Shown here one piece after another: positions 1 to 7,403 of a stretch of DNA of 11,363 nucleotides. Position 1 is the stretch's first letter, and every line of letters begins with the position of its first letter. The stretch covers positions 1-11,363 of the forward strand of contig JACSSB010000165.1 in assembly GCA_014879435.1 (NCBI GenBank). Reading direction: 5' to 3'. The notes below the pieces were generated by a model, which did no database searches, had not been told where the DNA came from, and saw only the letters and a list, made by a program, of their open reading frames with translations. A program made the position numbers and the translations under genes. The stretch is from Phycisphaerales bacterium (GTDB lineage: Bacteria; Pseudomonadota; Gammaproteobacteria; Competibacterales; Competibacteraceae).

Positions 1-150
1 GCTTGGCGCAAGACGCTCTGCCGTCAGGGTGTGATCCGGTGCGAAGGTGGGCGTGGGCAGCGCAACCGCTTTTGGAACGAGGATGACGATAATGGTGATA
101 ACTACGCACCGCCACCGCCACGTCAGGGTCGTGATGAACAATGGCGCTAG
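1..150 (+). CDS. C-terminal fragment of an unidentified protein
   Basis: Frame 1 is open from the first base of the window to a TAG at 148-150, giving 49 residues that start upstream of the window. The other two plus frames close within the first 90 bases or so. The fragment begins with a basic stretch (AWRKTLCRQGVIRCEGGRG) that loosely resembles the end of a winged helix. An acidic run (NEDDDNGDN), four prolines and a charged end follow. I do not recognise the family. The intrinsic terminator about 60 bases downstream fits a real gene ending here. A replication or regulatory protein is possible but not supported by any diagnostic motif. Confidence 0.5.
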   Translation, partial: AWRKTLCRQGVIRCEGGRGQRNRFWNEDDDNGDNYAPPPPRQGRDEQWR

Positions 151-210
151 ATGCTAAGCGCTAAACGCTAGCAATAAACGGTATTCTGGTATTTTGCGCC
201 AGTCGGTTCC

Positions 211-246
211 ATGCCCTCCTTGAGATGACAAGGGGGGCATTTTTTT
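211..246 (+). terminator. Rho-independent terminator
   Basis: An 11-base stem with one G-T wobble pairs ATGCCCTCCTT (211-221) with AAGGGGGGCAT (230-240) around an 8-base loop. Seven T residues follow at 240-246. It lies about 60 bases after the TAG of the upstream gene and points the same way, so it most likely ends that transcript. The minus-strand reading has no downstream T run, so it is probably not an efficient terminator for the yceI-like gene. Confidence 0.88.
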
Positions 247-302
247 AACACCAAAAGCAACTTTGGGTCTTTATCTTATAACCTCACGCCAAGCCACCGT
301 TG

Positions 303-330
303 GAGCGAGGGTGACCAAGTGCGCTCGCTC
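303..330 (-). repeat. Inverted repeat overlapping the stop of the YceI-family gene
   Basis: GAGCGAG (303-309) and CTCGCTC (324-330) are perfect 7-base arms separated by 14 bases. On the minus strand the first arm starts inside the TGA stop of the YceI-family gene. No T tract follows, so this is at most a weak 3'-end stabilising stem rather than a classic intrinsic terminator. Confidence 0.35.
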
Positions 331-913
331 AGGGTTTCAACGCTTCCACCGCGATAGATAGCGTAACTTCATCGCCTACATTGGGCGCGTATTTGCCCAT
401 GTTGAAATCGCTGCGTTTGATCTTGCCCGTGGCATCGGCCCCACACGCATCCTTTTGCAGAATGGGATTAGGCATGCATTTGAAGGAATTGATCTTCAAG
501 GTGATCGGCTTGGTGATACCCTTGAGAGTCAAATTGCCCGTTACAGCCACTGGCGTCTCGCCTTGGAACTCCATCATGCTGGATTTGAAGGTGGCGATCG
601 GATATTGCGCAGTATCCAGGAAATCCGATGCCTGAATGTGTTCATTGAATACGGTTGAGCCGGTGCTCACCGAGGTGGTATCGATGGTTACATCTACGGA
701 ACCGGTCTTGGCGGCACGGTCGATAACAATCGACCCAGAGGTCTTGTCGAAGCGACTCAATTGCGTTGAATAGCCGAAGTGGCTATAGGAAAAACGGGGA
801 AAGGTGTGATCGTTGTCCAGGATATAAGTCTCCGGTGCGGCCAAGGCCGTGCCGAATAGGCACGATGCCGCATAGACGGCGGACAGGCGGATGAGAGTTT
901 TCTTCATTTTCAT
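329..913 (-). CDS. YceI-family periplasmic lipid/isoprenoid-binding protein
   Basis: This 194-residue protein matches the YceI family, whose members are lipocalin-like beta barrels that bind polyisoprenoid or amphiphilic lipids in the periplasm. A signal peptide is clear: a basic start (MKMKK), a hydrophobic core to about residue 24, and a likely cleavage after GTALA at residue 25. The mature part has family hallmarks: DxxHTFPRFSYSHFGYS near 33-49, TIDTTSVSTG near 77-85, ASDFLDTAQYPIATF near 95-109, and GNLTLKGITKPITL near 126-139. Length is close to E. coli YceI. Cysteines 146 and 157 could form a disulfide. The start is supported by GGAG eight bases upstream of the ATG, which favours the first over the third-codon Met. 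It is transcribed divergently from the GTPase gene. The ligand and any link to the neighbours are unknown. Confidence 0.93.
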   Translation of the reverse strand: MKMKKTLIRLSAVYAASCLFGTALAAPETYILDNDHTFPRFSYSHFGYSTQLSRFDKTSGSIVIDRAAKTGSVDVTIDTTSVSTGSTVFNEHIQASDFLDTAQYPIATFKSSMMEFQGETPVAVTGNLTLKGITKPITLKINSFKCMPNPILQKDACGADATGKIKRSDFNMGKYAPNVGDEVTLSIAVEALKP

Positions 914-1007
914 ACAAGTGACTCCAAGGGTTGTGCTTAGGTAAGGGAACCTCGAAAAATCTCAATTTTAAAAATTCTACCTTTTCTAAATAGCATCAGC
1001 TCTGTTT

Positions 1008-1034
1008 ATTATGCTTAGAAAGTCAATAAGTTAA
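1008..1034 (-). promoter_or_regulatory. Possible sigma-70 promoter for the YceI-family gene
   Basis: In the AT-rich divergent intergenic region the minus strand reads TTAACT (1034-1029), then 15 bases, then CATAAT (1013-1008). Reading ATTAAC as the -35 box gives a 16-base spacer. The -10 box matches consensus at five of six positions and the -35 box is weaker. It would leave a 5' leader of roughly 90 bases. This is a match by eye only. Confidence 0.3.
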
Positions 1035-1066
1035 TATCGTTATCCGCAGGCAGCTACATAACTCCT

Positions 1067-1078
1067 ATTCATTTGAAT
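1067..1078. repeat. Short palindrome upstream of the first GTPase gene
   Basis: ATTCA-TT-TGAAT is a perfect 5-base inverted repeat, ending about ten bases before the ribosome binding site (AAGGG, 1089-1093) of the GTPase gene. It could be an operator half-site pair or chance in AT-rich DNA. No second copy was noticed in the window. Confidence 0.25.
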
Positions 1079-1099
1079 GATAAGGTGTAAGGGATTGGG

Positions 1100-2350
1100 A
1101 TGGCATTTCAATCGAATTGGCCGGATTACTGGCGTCGCCTGCGCGAGGCGTTGCTAAACCCAAGCGTCGATACTGGGCAATTGGATCGGGCTGTGCGCGA
1201 GGCGCGGACGCGACAGCCTTTACCGGTACTGTGGTTGATTGGCAAGACGCAAGCCGGCAAAACCTCCATCGTTCGTGCTCTGACCGGTAGTGACGCCACC
1301 GAAATCGGTAATGGTTTTCAGCCCTGTACCCGTACTGCCCGTTTCTACGATTTTCCCGCTGAAGCGCCTGTGGTGCGTTTTCTCGACACCCGTGGCTTGG
1401 GCGAGGTGGCCTATGATCCGAGCGAGGATATTGATTACTGCGAGCAGCAGGCCCATTTGCTGTTTGGAGTGATGAAAGTCGCTGATGTTCGCCAAGATGC
1501 GGTCTATACAGTACTGCGTGCGGTGCGGCGTCGACATCCAGAATGGCCAGTGCTGATCGCTCAGACCGGTTTGCACGAACTCTATCCACCCGATGGTGTG
1601 CATATCCAGCCTTATCCATACCAGCAGGAACCCTGGCCACCGACGGTGCCCTCCAATCTCAGCCGTGCCTTGCGTGCCCAGCGGGATCGCTTGGGTACGC
1701 TGCCGGGTTCGGCTCCAGTGCATTGGGTCGCTGTCGATCTGACCCTGCCCGAGGATGGCTGGGAGCCGGTGAACTATGGTTTGGAAGCGTTGTGGGACGC
1801 CATTGAAGTGGTTTCGGCCTTGGGTTTACAGGCGATGTTACGCGGTGATTCCGGCGTGCGCGATGTCTACGAGCGCGCTGCGCATCCGCATATCGTCGGT
1901 CATGCTCTAGCAGCGGGCGGCATCGGTGCGTTGCCGCTGGTAGACTTGGTCGGTGTACCTGCAGTGCAGGCCAATTTGCTGCGCGTGCTGGCCAAATTGT
2001 ACCAACAGGACTGGGACGTACAGCGGGTATCCGAATTTCTTGGCTTACTCGGTGCGGGTATCGGGGTGGGTTATATCGCACGGCTCCTGGGTCGAGAGGT
2101 GGTCAAGCTGATTCCCGGTTGGGGGCAGACGGTCGGTGTGGTGTGGGGTGCAACTATGAGCGGTGCGACCACCTACGCTCTGGGCAAGGCAGCAGCTTAT
2201 TATTTCGCCAATCGGCAGGGCGGTGGCGCGCCAGATGCAGAGATTCTGCGCCGGATTTATGCCGAGGCACTGGTTACCGGTACCCGGATCTTGAAAGAAT
2301 TACCGTCTTCAGCCCCACACGAGATTTCTTCCCGGCGCGAGAAGGACTAA
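1100..2350 (+). CDS. P-loop GTPase with C-terminal DUF697-like region
   Basis: This 416-residue protein has a GTPase domain at about 42-245. The P-loop is GKTQAGKT (48-55), a candidate switch-I Thr lies in PCTRT (75-79), and the G3 motif is DTRG (96-99). The canonical NKxD motif is not visible; its place is taken by QTGLHE (155-160). Residues about 264-372 are rich in Gly, Ala and hydrophobic residues with the pattern LPLVDLVGVPAVQ...LLRVLAKLY, typical of the DUF697/YcjF-like C-terminal region, which may contact the membrane. The ATG is supported by AAGGG six bases upstream. It heads a plus-strand run, 55 bases ahead of the next gene. The family is known only as TrmE/Era-like GTPases linked to stress or membrane functions, so a specific role cannot be given. 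The GTPase call is firm and the DUF697 call fairly so. Confidence 0.88.
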   Translation: MAFQSNWPDYWRRLREALLNPSVDTGQLDRAVREARTRQPLPVLWLIGKTQAGKTSIVRALTGSDATEIGNGFQPCTRTARFYDFPAEAPVVRFLDTRGLGEVAYDPSEDIDYCEQQAHLLFGVMKVADVRQDAVYTVLRAVRRRHPEWPVLIAQTGLHELYPPDGVHIQPYPYQQEPWPPTVPSNLSRALRAQRDRLGTLPGSAPVHWVAVDLTLPEDGWEPVNYGLEALWDAIEVVSALGLQAMLRGDSGVRDVYERAAHPHIVGHALAAGGIGALPLVDLVGVPAVQANLLRVLAKLYQQDWDVQRVSEFLGLLGAGIGVGYIARLLGREVVKLIPGWGQTVGVVWGATMSGATTYALGKAAAYYFANRQGGGAPDAEILRRIYAEALVTGTRILKELPSSAPHEISSRREKD

Positions 2351-2385
2351 GACGCGGCGTCGGAACGGTTTGCAGTGCTCTAACC

Positions 2386-2405
2386 CTCTTGCGGGAGAGA
2401 CTCTC
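2386..2405 (+). promoter_or_regulatory. Ribosome binding site inside short competing inverted repeats
   Basis: The Shine-Dalgarno sequence GGGAG (2393-2397) lies eight bases before the ATG at 2406 and decides that start over an upstream TTG. AGAG (2396-2399) can pair with CTCT at 2386-2389. The overlapping GAGA (2395-2398) can pair with TCTC at 2402-2405. Either stem is only four base pairs, so control by structure is possible but weakly supported. Confidence 0.4.
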
Positions 2406-3956
2406 ATGCTCATGTCCGGTCAGGATTATCGTGAATCGCTGCGGCGCTATCGTCCTCGGGTATTTATCCAAGGTCAGCAAGTCGAATCGGTCAGCGACGA
2501 ACCTCTATTAGTGCCTGGCATCAATGGCGTGGCACTGACTTATGATTGGGCGTTGCGAGAGGATCACGCCACGTTGCTGCGGGCCCATTGTCCACGGTTC
2601 GCAGGCGACCAGCCGGTTAACCGGATGATCGCCATTCCCGCTTCGATTCAGGATCTGCTCGACAAGTTGGAAGCGGTGCGGTTGGTCTGCCAGGAAACCG
2701 GCTGCGCCCAGCGCTATTTGGGTGGTGATGCGCTGTCGGCTATTCAGCAGACCGTCACACGATTGGATGCAGAAGGTGGCACCGACTACGGCCAACGGTT
2801 TCATGCCTATCTCGAACGGGTGTACGCCGAGGATCTCAGCCTGGGCGTGGCGATGACCGATGGTAAGGGTGATCGCGCCCTGCGGCCCTACCAGCAAACC
2901 AATCCAGATGTCTACCTGCGGATCGTTGAGCGGCGCCCGGACGGTATTGTCATTTCCGGGGTCAAGGCGATCATCACCGGCGCGCCCTACATGCATGAAC
3001 TGCTGGTGCTTCCGGGTCGGAACATGAGCGAAGCCGATGCCGCTTATGCCGTATGTTGCGCGGTGCCGGTGGATGCGGAGAATTTGACGCTCATCGCCCG
3101 CCCAGCGGGTCGGCCCGGCGAACCGGCAGCCATATTCAGCGCCCGCTACGGCCAATCCACCGCCGTGGCCATTTTCGACCGGGTGTTCGTGCCCTGGGAT
3201 CGCGTATTTCTGGCGGGTGAATGGCATCATTCCGGCGATCTCATCCATCAGTACGCCAGCCATCATCGGCATACTTGCATCGGAGCCAGGGCTGGATTTG
3301 GCGATTTGTTGATCGGTGCGGGGGTATTGATGAGCGAGGCCAATGGCCTGGATCTCGATCAGACCGCGCATTTACGCGAGGCGATGGTGGCGCTGATCCA
3401 GATCGTCGAAGGCTTTTTCGCCTGTGGTGTGGCGGCCTCCGTCTACGCCGTCTCCGATTCGGCCGGGGTGATAATGCCGGAACCGGTATTTGCTAATATC
3501 GGTAAGTTGCTGTTGGCCACCCAGATTTACGATATGCATCGGCTCGCTCATACCGTATCCGGCGGCTTGATCGTTACCCTGCCGGGGCCGGAAGAAGACC
3601 ATAATCCGGTCACCGCTGGTCGGCTTTCGGATCTCTTGGCGGCGCGTTCCGACATTCCTTACCAAAAGCGCATCGAGGTGGCCCGTTTCATCGAGGATCT
3701 GACCGCTTCCTATCAGGCGGGTTGGTATTCGGTGATCTCGCTGCATGGAGGTGGTTCACCGGAGGCGATGAAGCGCGAAATCTGGCGGCATTATCCGGTT
3801 ACTGAACAGGTAGCCTTGGTCGAACGTTTGCTGCAACGCGGGGTTCTTGCTGATCGAACCGACGCGGTTGTGCGCCGTCGGCAACCGGGTCGCTGCTGCA
3901 CCATCGGTTGCGAAGTACCGCTGCCGATTTCCACTCCCTATCTTCCGCCGACATGA
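2406..3956 (+). CDS. HpaB/4-hydroxybutyryl-CoA dehydratase-fold protein lacking predicted Fe-S ligands
   Basis: The 516-residue product aligns from its first residues (MLMSGQDYRESLR) with 4-hydroxybutyryl-CoA dehydratase / vinylacetyl-CoA isomerase (AbfD, about 490 residues), a flavin enzyme of the HpaB/acyl-CoA dehydrogenase fold. Shared blocks include AMTDGKGDRAL (149-159), LRIVERRPDGIVISGVKA (171-188), TGAPYMHE (191-198), AIFDRVFVPWDRVFL (255-269) and LHGGGSPEA (446-454). Against AbfD from memory, cluster ligands C99 and H292 correspond to C100 and H287. C103 and C299 are Y104 and A294. The probable bases E257 and E455 appear as Thr and Ile. A normal [4Fe-4S] dehydratase is therefore unlikely; a flavoprotein monooxygenase-like or non-catalytic acyl-CoA-binding role is open. 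The tail is about 30 residues longer and holds CCTIGC (497-502). Its TGA overlaps the next ATG. Confidence 0.82.
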   Translation: MLMSGQDYRESLRRYRPRVFIQGQQVESVSDEPLLVPGINGVALTYDWALREDHATLLRAHCPRFAGDQPVNRMIAIPASIQDLLDKLEAVRLVCQETGCAQRYLGGDALSAIQQTVTRLDAEGGTDYGQRFHAYLERVYAEDLSLGVAMTDGKGDRALRPYQQTNPDVYLRIVERRPDGIVISGVKAIITGAPYMHELLVLPGRNMSEADAAYAVCCAVPVDAENLTLIARPAGRPGEPAAIFSARYGQSTAVAIFDRVFVPWDRVFLAGEWHHSGDLIHQYASHHRHTCIGARAGFGDLLIGAGVLMSEANGLDLDQTAHLREAMVALIQIVEGFFACGVAASVYAVSDSAGVIMPEPVFANIGKLLLATQIYDMHRLAHTVSGGLIVTLPGPEEDHNPVTAGRLSDLLAARSDIPYQKRIEVARFIEDLTASYQAGWYSVISLHGGGSPEAMKREIWRHYPVTEQVALVERLLQRGVLADRTDAVVRRRQPGRCCTIGCEVPLPISTPYLPPT

Positions 3957-5482
3957 GTTTATTCAAGCAATTGGATCGTTTGCGCTTGATCGCGCTGTTG
4001 CTGTGGGCCTTGCCAGTCGCGGTGCTACCGCTATTGGGGGTGTATTGGCTCTGGCAAGCGGAGATGCTGCCGTGGTGGCTGGCGACGATGGTCGGATGCG
4101 GCGTGGCTGGTTACGGTTTGCAATTCTGGTTATTGCGTCGGGATCGTCATTTATTGGCTAAGGCGGTGACGACTTCCGATCCGTACTGGCCGCCCAGGGC
4201 GGACCAAGCCTGGGTCAGGGTCGAGCAACTGGCAGAAGCGATTCAGCCGGAACAGTGGCCACTGCACGATGGTGCCCGGTTGTGGATGTTGACTCGGAAT
4301 ACCTTGGAAGAGGTCGCCCGCTACTATCATCCCGAAGAAGCGCAACCGCTGCTGGAACTGACGGTGCCGCATACTTTATTGATCGTCGAGCGCGCCAGTC
4401 GCGACCTACGCATCACGGTGAGTGATCACATTCCTTTCAGCCAAGCCTTGAAGGTGGGTGATTTGTTGCGCGCTTGGCGTTGGAAAGATACCGCCGAGCG
4501 TGTAATGAATCTCTACCGTGCCGGTCGACTGGTTATCAATCCGCTGAATGCGCTGTTGAGCGAGGCTTGGGGGCATATGCGAGGTCAGGCCTACGGCCAA
4601 GCCTGGACGGAGATCCAGCGCTGGTTGCTGCGGGAATATGTCCGCAAGGTCGGTTACTACGCCATCGAGTTATACAGCGGGCGCTTGATCCTGACTGACG
4701 GCGAAGCGGACATTCAGCCGACGCCCAGAGCTGGCACCAGCCTTTCGACTGAGACCGCAGAGAAGAGCGTCGGCGTGGAGCAACCGCTACGCATCCTGGT
4801 GTTGGGTCGGGCCAACGCTGGAAAATCCAGTCTGATCAATGCGCTGTTCGGCCGCTTGACCGCCGCCACCGACGTATTGCCGGATACGACGCTGGCGTTG
4901 CAACCCTACCGCTTGGAGCGCGAGGGACTGACCACTGCGCTGATTTTCGACAGCCCCGGCTATGACAATGAAGAGCTGAACGAAAAAGCTTTACAGCAAT
5001 TGGCGTTTAGAGCAGATCTGATTTTGTGGGTTTGTGCCGCGCATCGCCCGGATCGGCACCTGGATCGATTGTACCTGGATGCGGTACGTACCGGATTTTC
5101 CGCATTGCCGGATCGCCGCCCGCCGCCGATATTGGTTGTCGTCAGCCATATCGATCAATTGCGTCCATCACGTGAGTGGCAACCGCCCTACGATCTGGTG
5201 AATCCACAAAATGCCAAAGCCACTCATATCCGTGCAGCGGTCGAAGCGGTCGCGGAAGATTTGGCCATTCCCCTTGCAGCCGTCATTCCGGTTTGCCTAG
5301 CAGATGGAAGAGTGTATAACGTAGATGATGCATTATGGGCCGCGATACTCGACCGTCAGGATGAGGCGGACAAGGTGCGTTTTTTGTACTGCCTAGAACA
5401 GCGGAAGCGGAAAGAGAATTGGATCTTGCTGCGTCGGCAATTACTGAATGCGGGGCGATGGTTGTTGAAATTACCGGGATAA
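3953..5482 (+). CDS. Membrane-anchored Era/TrmE-like GTPase
   Basis: I chose the ATG at 3953, which overlaps the upstream stop as ATGA and implies translational coupling. A TTG at 3908 is in frame but has no advantage. The 509-residue protein starts with two hydrophobic segments at about 11-33 and 39-61, consistent with a membrane hairpin. A helical region of unknown family follows (about 85-250). The GTPase domain lies at about 279-465: P-loop GRANAGKS (285-292), switch-I Thr in DTT (311-313), G3 DSPG (333-336) and G4 SHID (398-401, a variant of NKxD). This differs from the first GTPase, which lacks the N-terminal helices and has a DUF697-like end. The C-terminus is basic. Membrane-linked regulation or remodelling is plausible, but no exact function is known to me. 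Confidence 0.88.
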   Translation: MSLFKQLDRLRLIALLLWALPVAVLPLLGVYWLWQAEMLPWWLATMVGCGVAGYGLQFWLLRRDRHLLAKAVTTSDPYWPPRADQAWVRVEQLAEAIQPEQWPLHDGARLWMLTRNTLEEVARYYHPEEAQPLLELTVPHTLLIVERASRDLRITVSDHIPFSQALKVGDLLRAWRWKDTAERVMNLYRAGRLVINPLNALLSEAWGHMRGQAYGQAWTEIQRWLLREYVRKVGYYAIELYSGRLILTDGEADIQPTPRAGTSLSTETAEKSVGVEQPLRILVLGRANAGKSSLINALFGRLTAATDVLPDTTLALQPYRLEREGLTTALIFDSPGYDNEELNEKALQQLAFRADLILWVCAAHRPDRHLDRLYLDAVRTGFSALPDRRPPPILVVVSHIDQLRPSREWQPPYDLVNPQNAKATHIRAAVEAVAEDLAIPLAAVIPVCLADGRVYNVDDALWAAILDRQDEADKVRFLYCLEQRKRKENWILLRRQLLNAGRWLLKLPG

Positions 5483-5497
5483 GTGGGGAGTAAGGGT

Positions 5498-5556
5498 GAC
5501 ATCGCCACAGCAGAGATCGTTACCCCCACGCTAGGTGGGAGTTCAGAAGCGATGTC
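5498..5556 (+). repeat. Nested inverted repeat between the second GTPase and the ligase gene
   Basis: GACATCGC (5498-5505) pairs perfectly with GCGATGTC (5549-5556). Inside it CCCAC (5525-5529) pairs with GTGGG (5535-5539) around a GCTAG loop. No T run follows, so this is not a standard intrinsic terminator. It may be a transcript-processing or attenuating structure separating the GTPase genes from the ligase gene. Confidence 0.45.
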
Positions 5557-5652
5557 CCACGAGGTTTCCCGGATTCCCGCGATATGAAGTGATTGAAGGG
5601 CAAAGAATCATAAACGGAACTGAGGTTAGATAAAGATCGTTGGAGATCATCC

Positions 5653-7308
5653 GTGGAAAAAATTTGGTTGAAGCGTTACCCATCCAATGTGCCAACGGAA
5701 ATCGATCCTGATCAATATCGTTCGCTGGTCGAAATACTGGACCGGAGTTGTTGCCAGTTTGGGCGGCGTCTGGCCTTTGCCAGCATGGATTACGGCATGA
5801 GTTATGCCGAATTGGAACAGACCAGCCGAGCATTCGCCGCTTGGTTGCAACATCATTTGGGGCTGGAGAAGGGCGAGCGGGTGGCGATCATGTTGCCTAA
5901 CCTGCTGCAATATCCGGTGGCGCTGTTTGGTGCGCTGCGTATCGGCTTGGTAGTGGTCAACATCAATCCGCTTTGTACCCCGCGTGAGTTAGAACATCGG
6001 CTCCAGGATTCTGGAGCCAGAGTTATTCTGATTCTCGCCAACTTGGCCCATGTGTTGGCTGAGGTGATCGAGCGGACCGAAATTAGAGTGACCATCGTTA
6101 CCGAGGTCGGCGATCTATTGCCATACTGGAAAGCCAAGGTGGTCAATCTGGTGGCACGACACATCAAAAAGATCGTACCGAGTTATGCATTGCCGAATGC
6201 GGTCACATTTAAAGAAACACTGAGCGACGGTACCCATCTCAATCTACGGCGGGTTGTGGTCACCGGTGAAGATCTGGCTTTCCTGCAGTACACCGATGGC
6301 ACTACCGGTCTGTCTAAGGGCGTGATGCTCACGCACCGCAACATGTTGGCCAACGTGCGCCAGATCACTGCCTGGGTCGGTGCGGTGGTCCGCGAGGGCC
6401 GGGAGGTCGTGATCACTGCGCTGCCGATGTATCACCTCTTTTGCCTGACGGTGAATTGCCTATGTTTCCTGCACTTGGGCGGCCTGAACGTGCTGGTCGC
6501 CAATCCCCGCGATCCTTCGCTGCTGATGCGGGAAATGCGCCAATGGAAATTTAGCGTGATCACTGGTGCCGATACTCTGTATGGCTTACTGATCGATAAT
6601 GACAAGTTCAGCACGCTAGATTTCACCTCGTTGCGGCTAGCTGTCGGTGTCGGCGTGGCGGTGCGGCGATCTGTCGCCGAGCATTGGCGAGCCCTGACTG
6701 GAATCCCCATTCTGGAAGGTTATGGCCTGACTGAGGCTTCGCCGGTGATCTGCGCCAACCCGGTCGATATCGAGGATTTTAGCGGTAATGTCGGCTTGCC
6801 AGTGCCGTCCACCGAAGTGCGATTGTGCGATGAGGAGGGTAGGGAAGTACCCCTGGGTGAGCGCGGCGAGCTGTACGTTCGAGGCCCGCAGGTGATGCGT
6901 GGCTACTGGCGTAATCCTGAGGAAACCGCACGTATTCTCCAGGAAGGCTGGCTACTGACGGGCGATATTGCCACCGTGAACGAACGGGGCTTCTTTCGTA
7001 TCGTGGGTCGCAAGAAAGATTTGATCGCAGTGTCCGATAACGATGTCTTTCCCAGTGAAATCGAGGAGCTGGTCGTGGCATGTCCAGGGGTTCTGGAAGC
7101 GATCTGTGTCGGCGTGCCTGATGAGAAAAACGGTAAAGCAGTCAAGTTATTCGTCGTTCCCAAGCCGGGTGTCGAACTAACCGTCGAAAAAATCCTGGCC
7201 TACTGTGGCCAGCATCTGACTGCTTATGGCTTACCGTGTCATATTGAATTTCGCGATAGCTTACCCAAATCAAGTGCTGGTAAAATTATAAGACATGCGT
7301 TGCGCTAA
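5653..7308 (+). CDS. fadD: Long-chain fatty acid-CoA ligase (FadD-like) with altered core motifs
   Basis: The 551-residue product aligns along its length with E. coli FadD (561 residues), the ATP-dependent acyl-CoA synthetase that activates long-chain fatty acids through an acyl-adenylate. The GTG start follows GGAG by seven bases, and the N-terminus (WLKRYPSNVPTEIDPDQY) matches FadD. Conserved sites include GYGLTEASP (356-364), TGD (436-438), GRKKD (452-456) and the C-terminal catalytic Lys in SSAGK (K544). Three core segments differ from the FadD pattern. YTGGTTG is YTDGTTG (213-219), AGGGMPV is VGVGVAV (331-337), and VSGFNVYP is VSDNDVFP (460-467). The fold and family are secure, but normal activity is uncertain. 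The C-terminus stops about ten residues early. It lies 170 bases after the GTPase gene and may share its transcript. Confidence 0.88.
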   Translation: MEKIWLKRYPSNVPTEIDPDQYRSLVEILDRSCCQFGRRLAFASMDYGMSYAELEQTSRAFAAWLQHHLGLEKGERVAIMLPNLLQYPVALFGALRIGLVVVNINPLCTPRELEHRLQDSGARVILILANLAHVLAEVIERTEIRVTIVTEVGDLLPYWKAKVVNLVARHIKKIVPSYALPNAVTFKETLSDGTHLNLRRVVVTGEDLAFLQYTDGTTGLSKGVMLTHRNMLANVRQITAWVGAVVREGREVVITALPMYHLFCLTVNCLCFLHLGGLNVLVANPRDPSLLMREMRQWKFSVITGADTLYGLLIDNDKFSTLDFTSLRLAVGVGVAVRRSVAEHWRALTGIPILEGYGLTEASPVICANPVDIEDFSGNVGLPVPSTEVRLCDEEGREVPLGERGELYVRGPQVMRGYWRNPEETARILQEGWLLTGDIATVNERGFFRIVGRKKDLIAVSDNDVFPSEIEELVVACPGVLEAICVGVPDEKNGKAVKLFVVPKPGVELTVEKILAYCGQHLTAYGLPCHIEFRDSLPKSSAGKIIRHALR

Positions 7309-7309
7309 A

Positions 7310-7328
7310 TTGACGCACTGTGCATCAA
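7310..7328 (-). repeat. Near-perfect palindrome between convergent genes
   Basis: TTGACGCACTGTGCATCAA has 9-base arms around a central base with one mismatch. In minus-strand RNA the mismatch becomes a G-U pair, followed by a short U run. It sits directly after the ligase stop and 75 bases after the stop of the convergent PHA-system gene. A weak terminator or 3'-end stem for the minus-strand transcript is the simplest reading. Confidence 0.4.
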
Positions 7329-7403
7329 TCGCTAGATCTACACGGACAGGATGTGGAAAATTGAGGATCACAAAAGCCGTGCACAAGCGGTGTAAAAGCA
7401 CTA

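Noticed and set aside
2370..2405. Upstream TTG start for the dehydratase-fold gene
   Set aside because: The ATG at 2406 has a well-spaced GGGAG and yields an N-terminus (MLMSGQDYRESLR) that matches the AbfD start.
2508..3371. 287-residue minus-strand open frame inside the dehydratase-fold gene
   Set aside because: It is antisense to a gene with strong family similarity and its peptide has no recognisable domains; it reflects GC-biased codon use.
3908..3952. Upstream TTG start for the second GTPase gene
   Set aside because: The ATG at 3953 forms an ATGA overlap and starts directly before the first membrane helix; the extra residues look unstructured.
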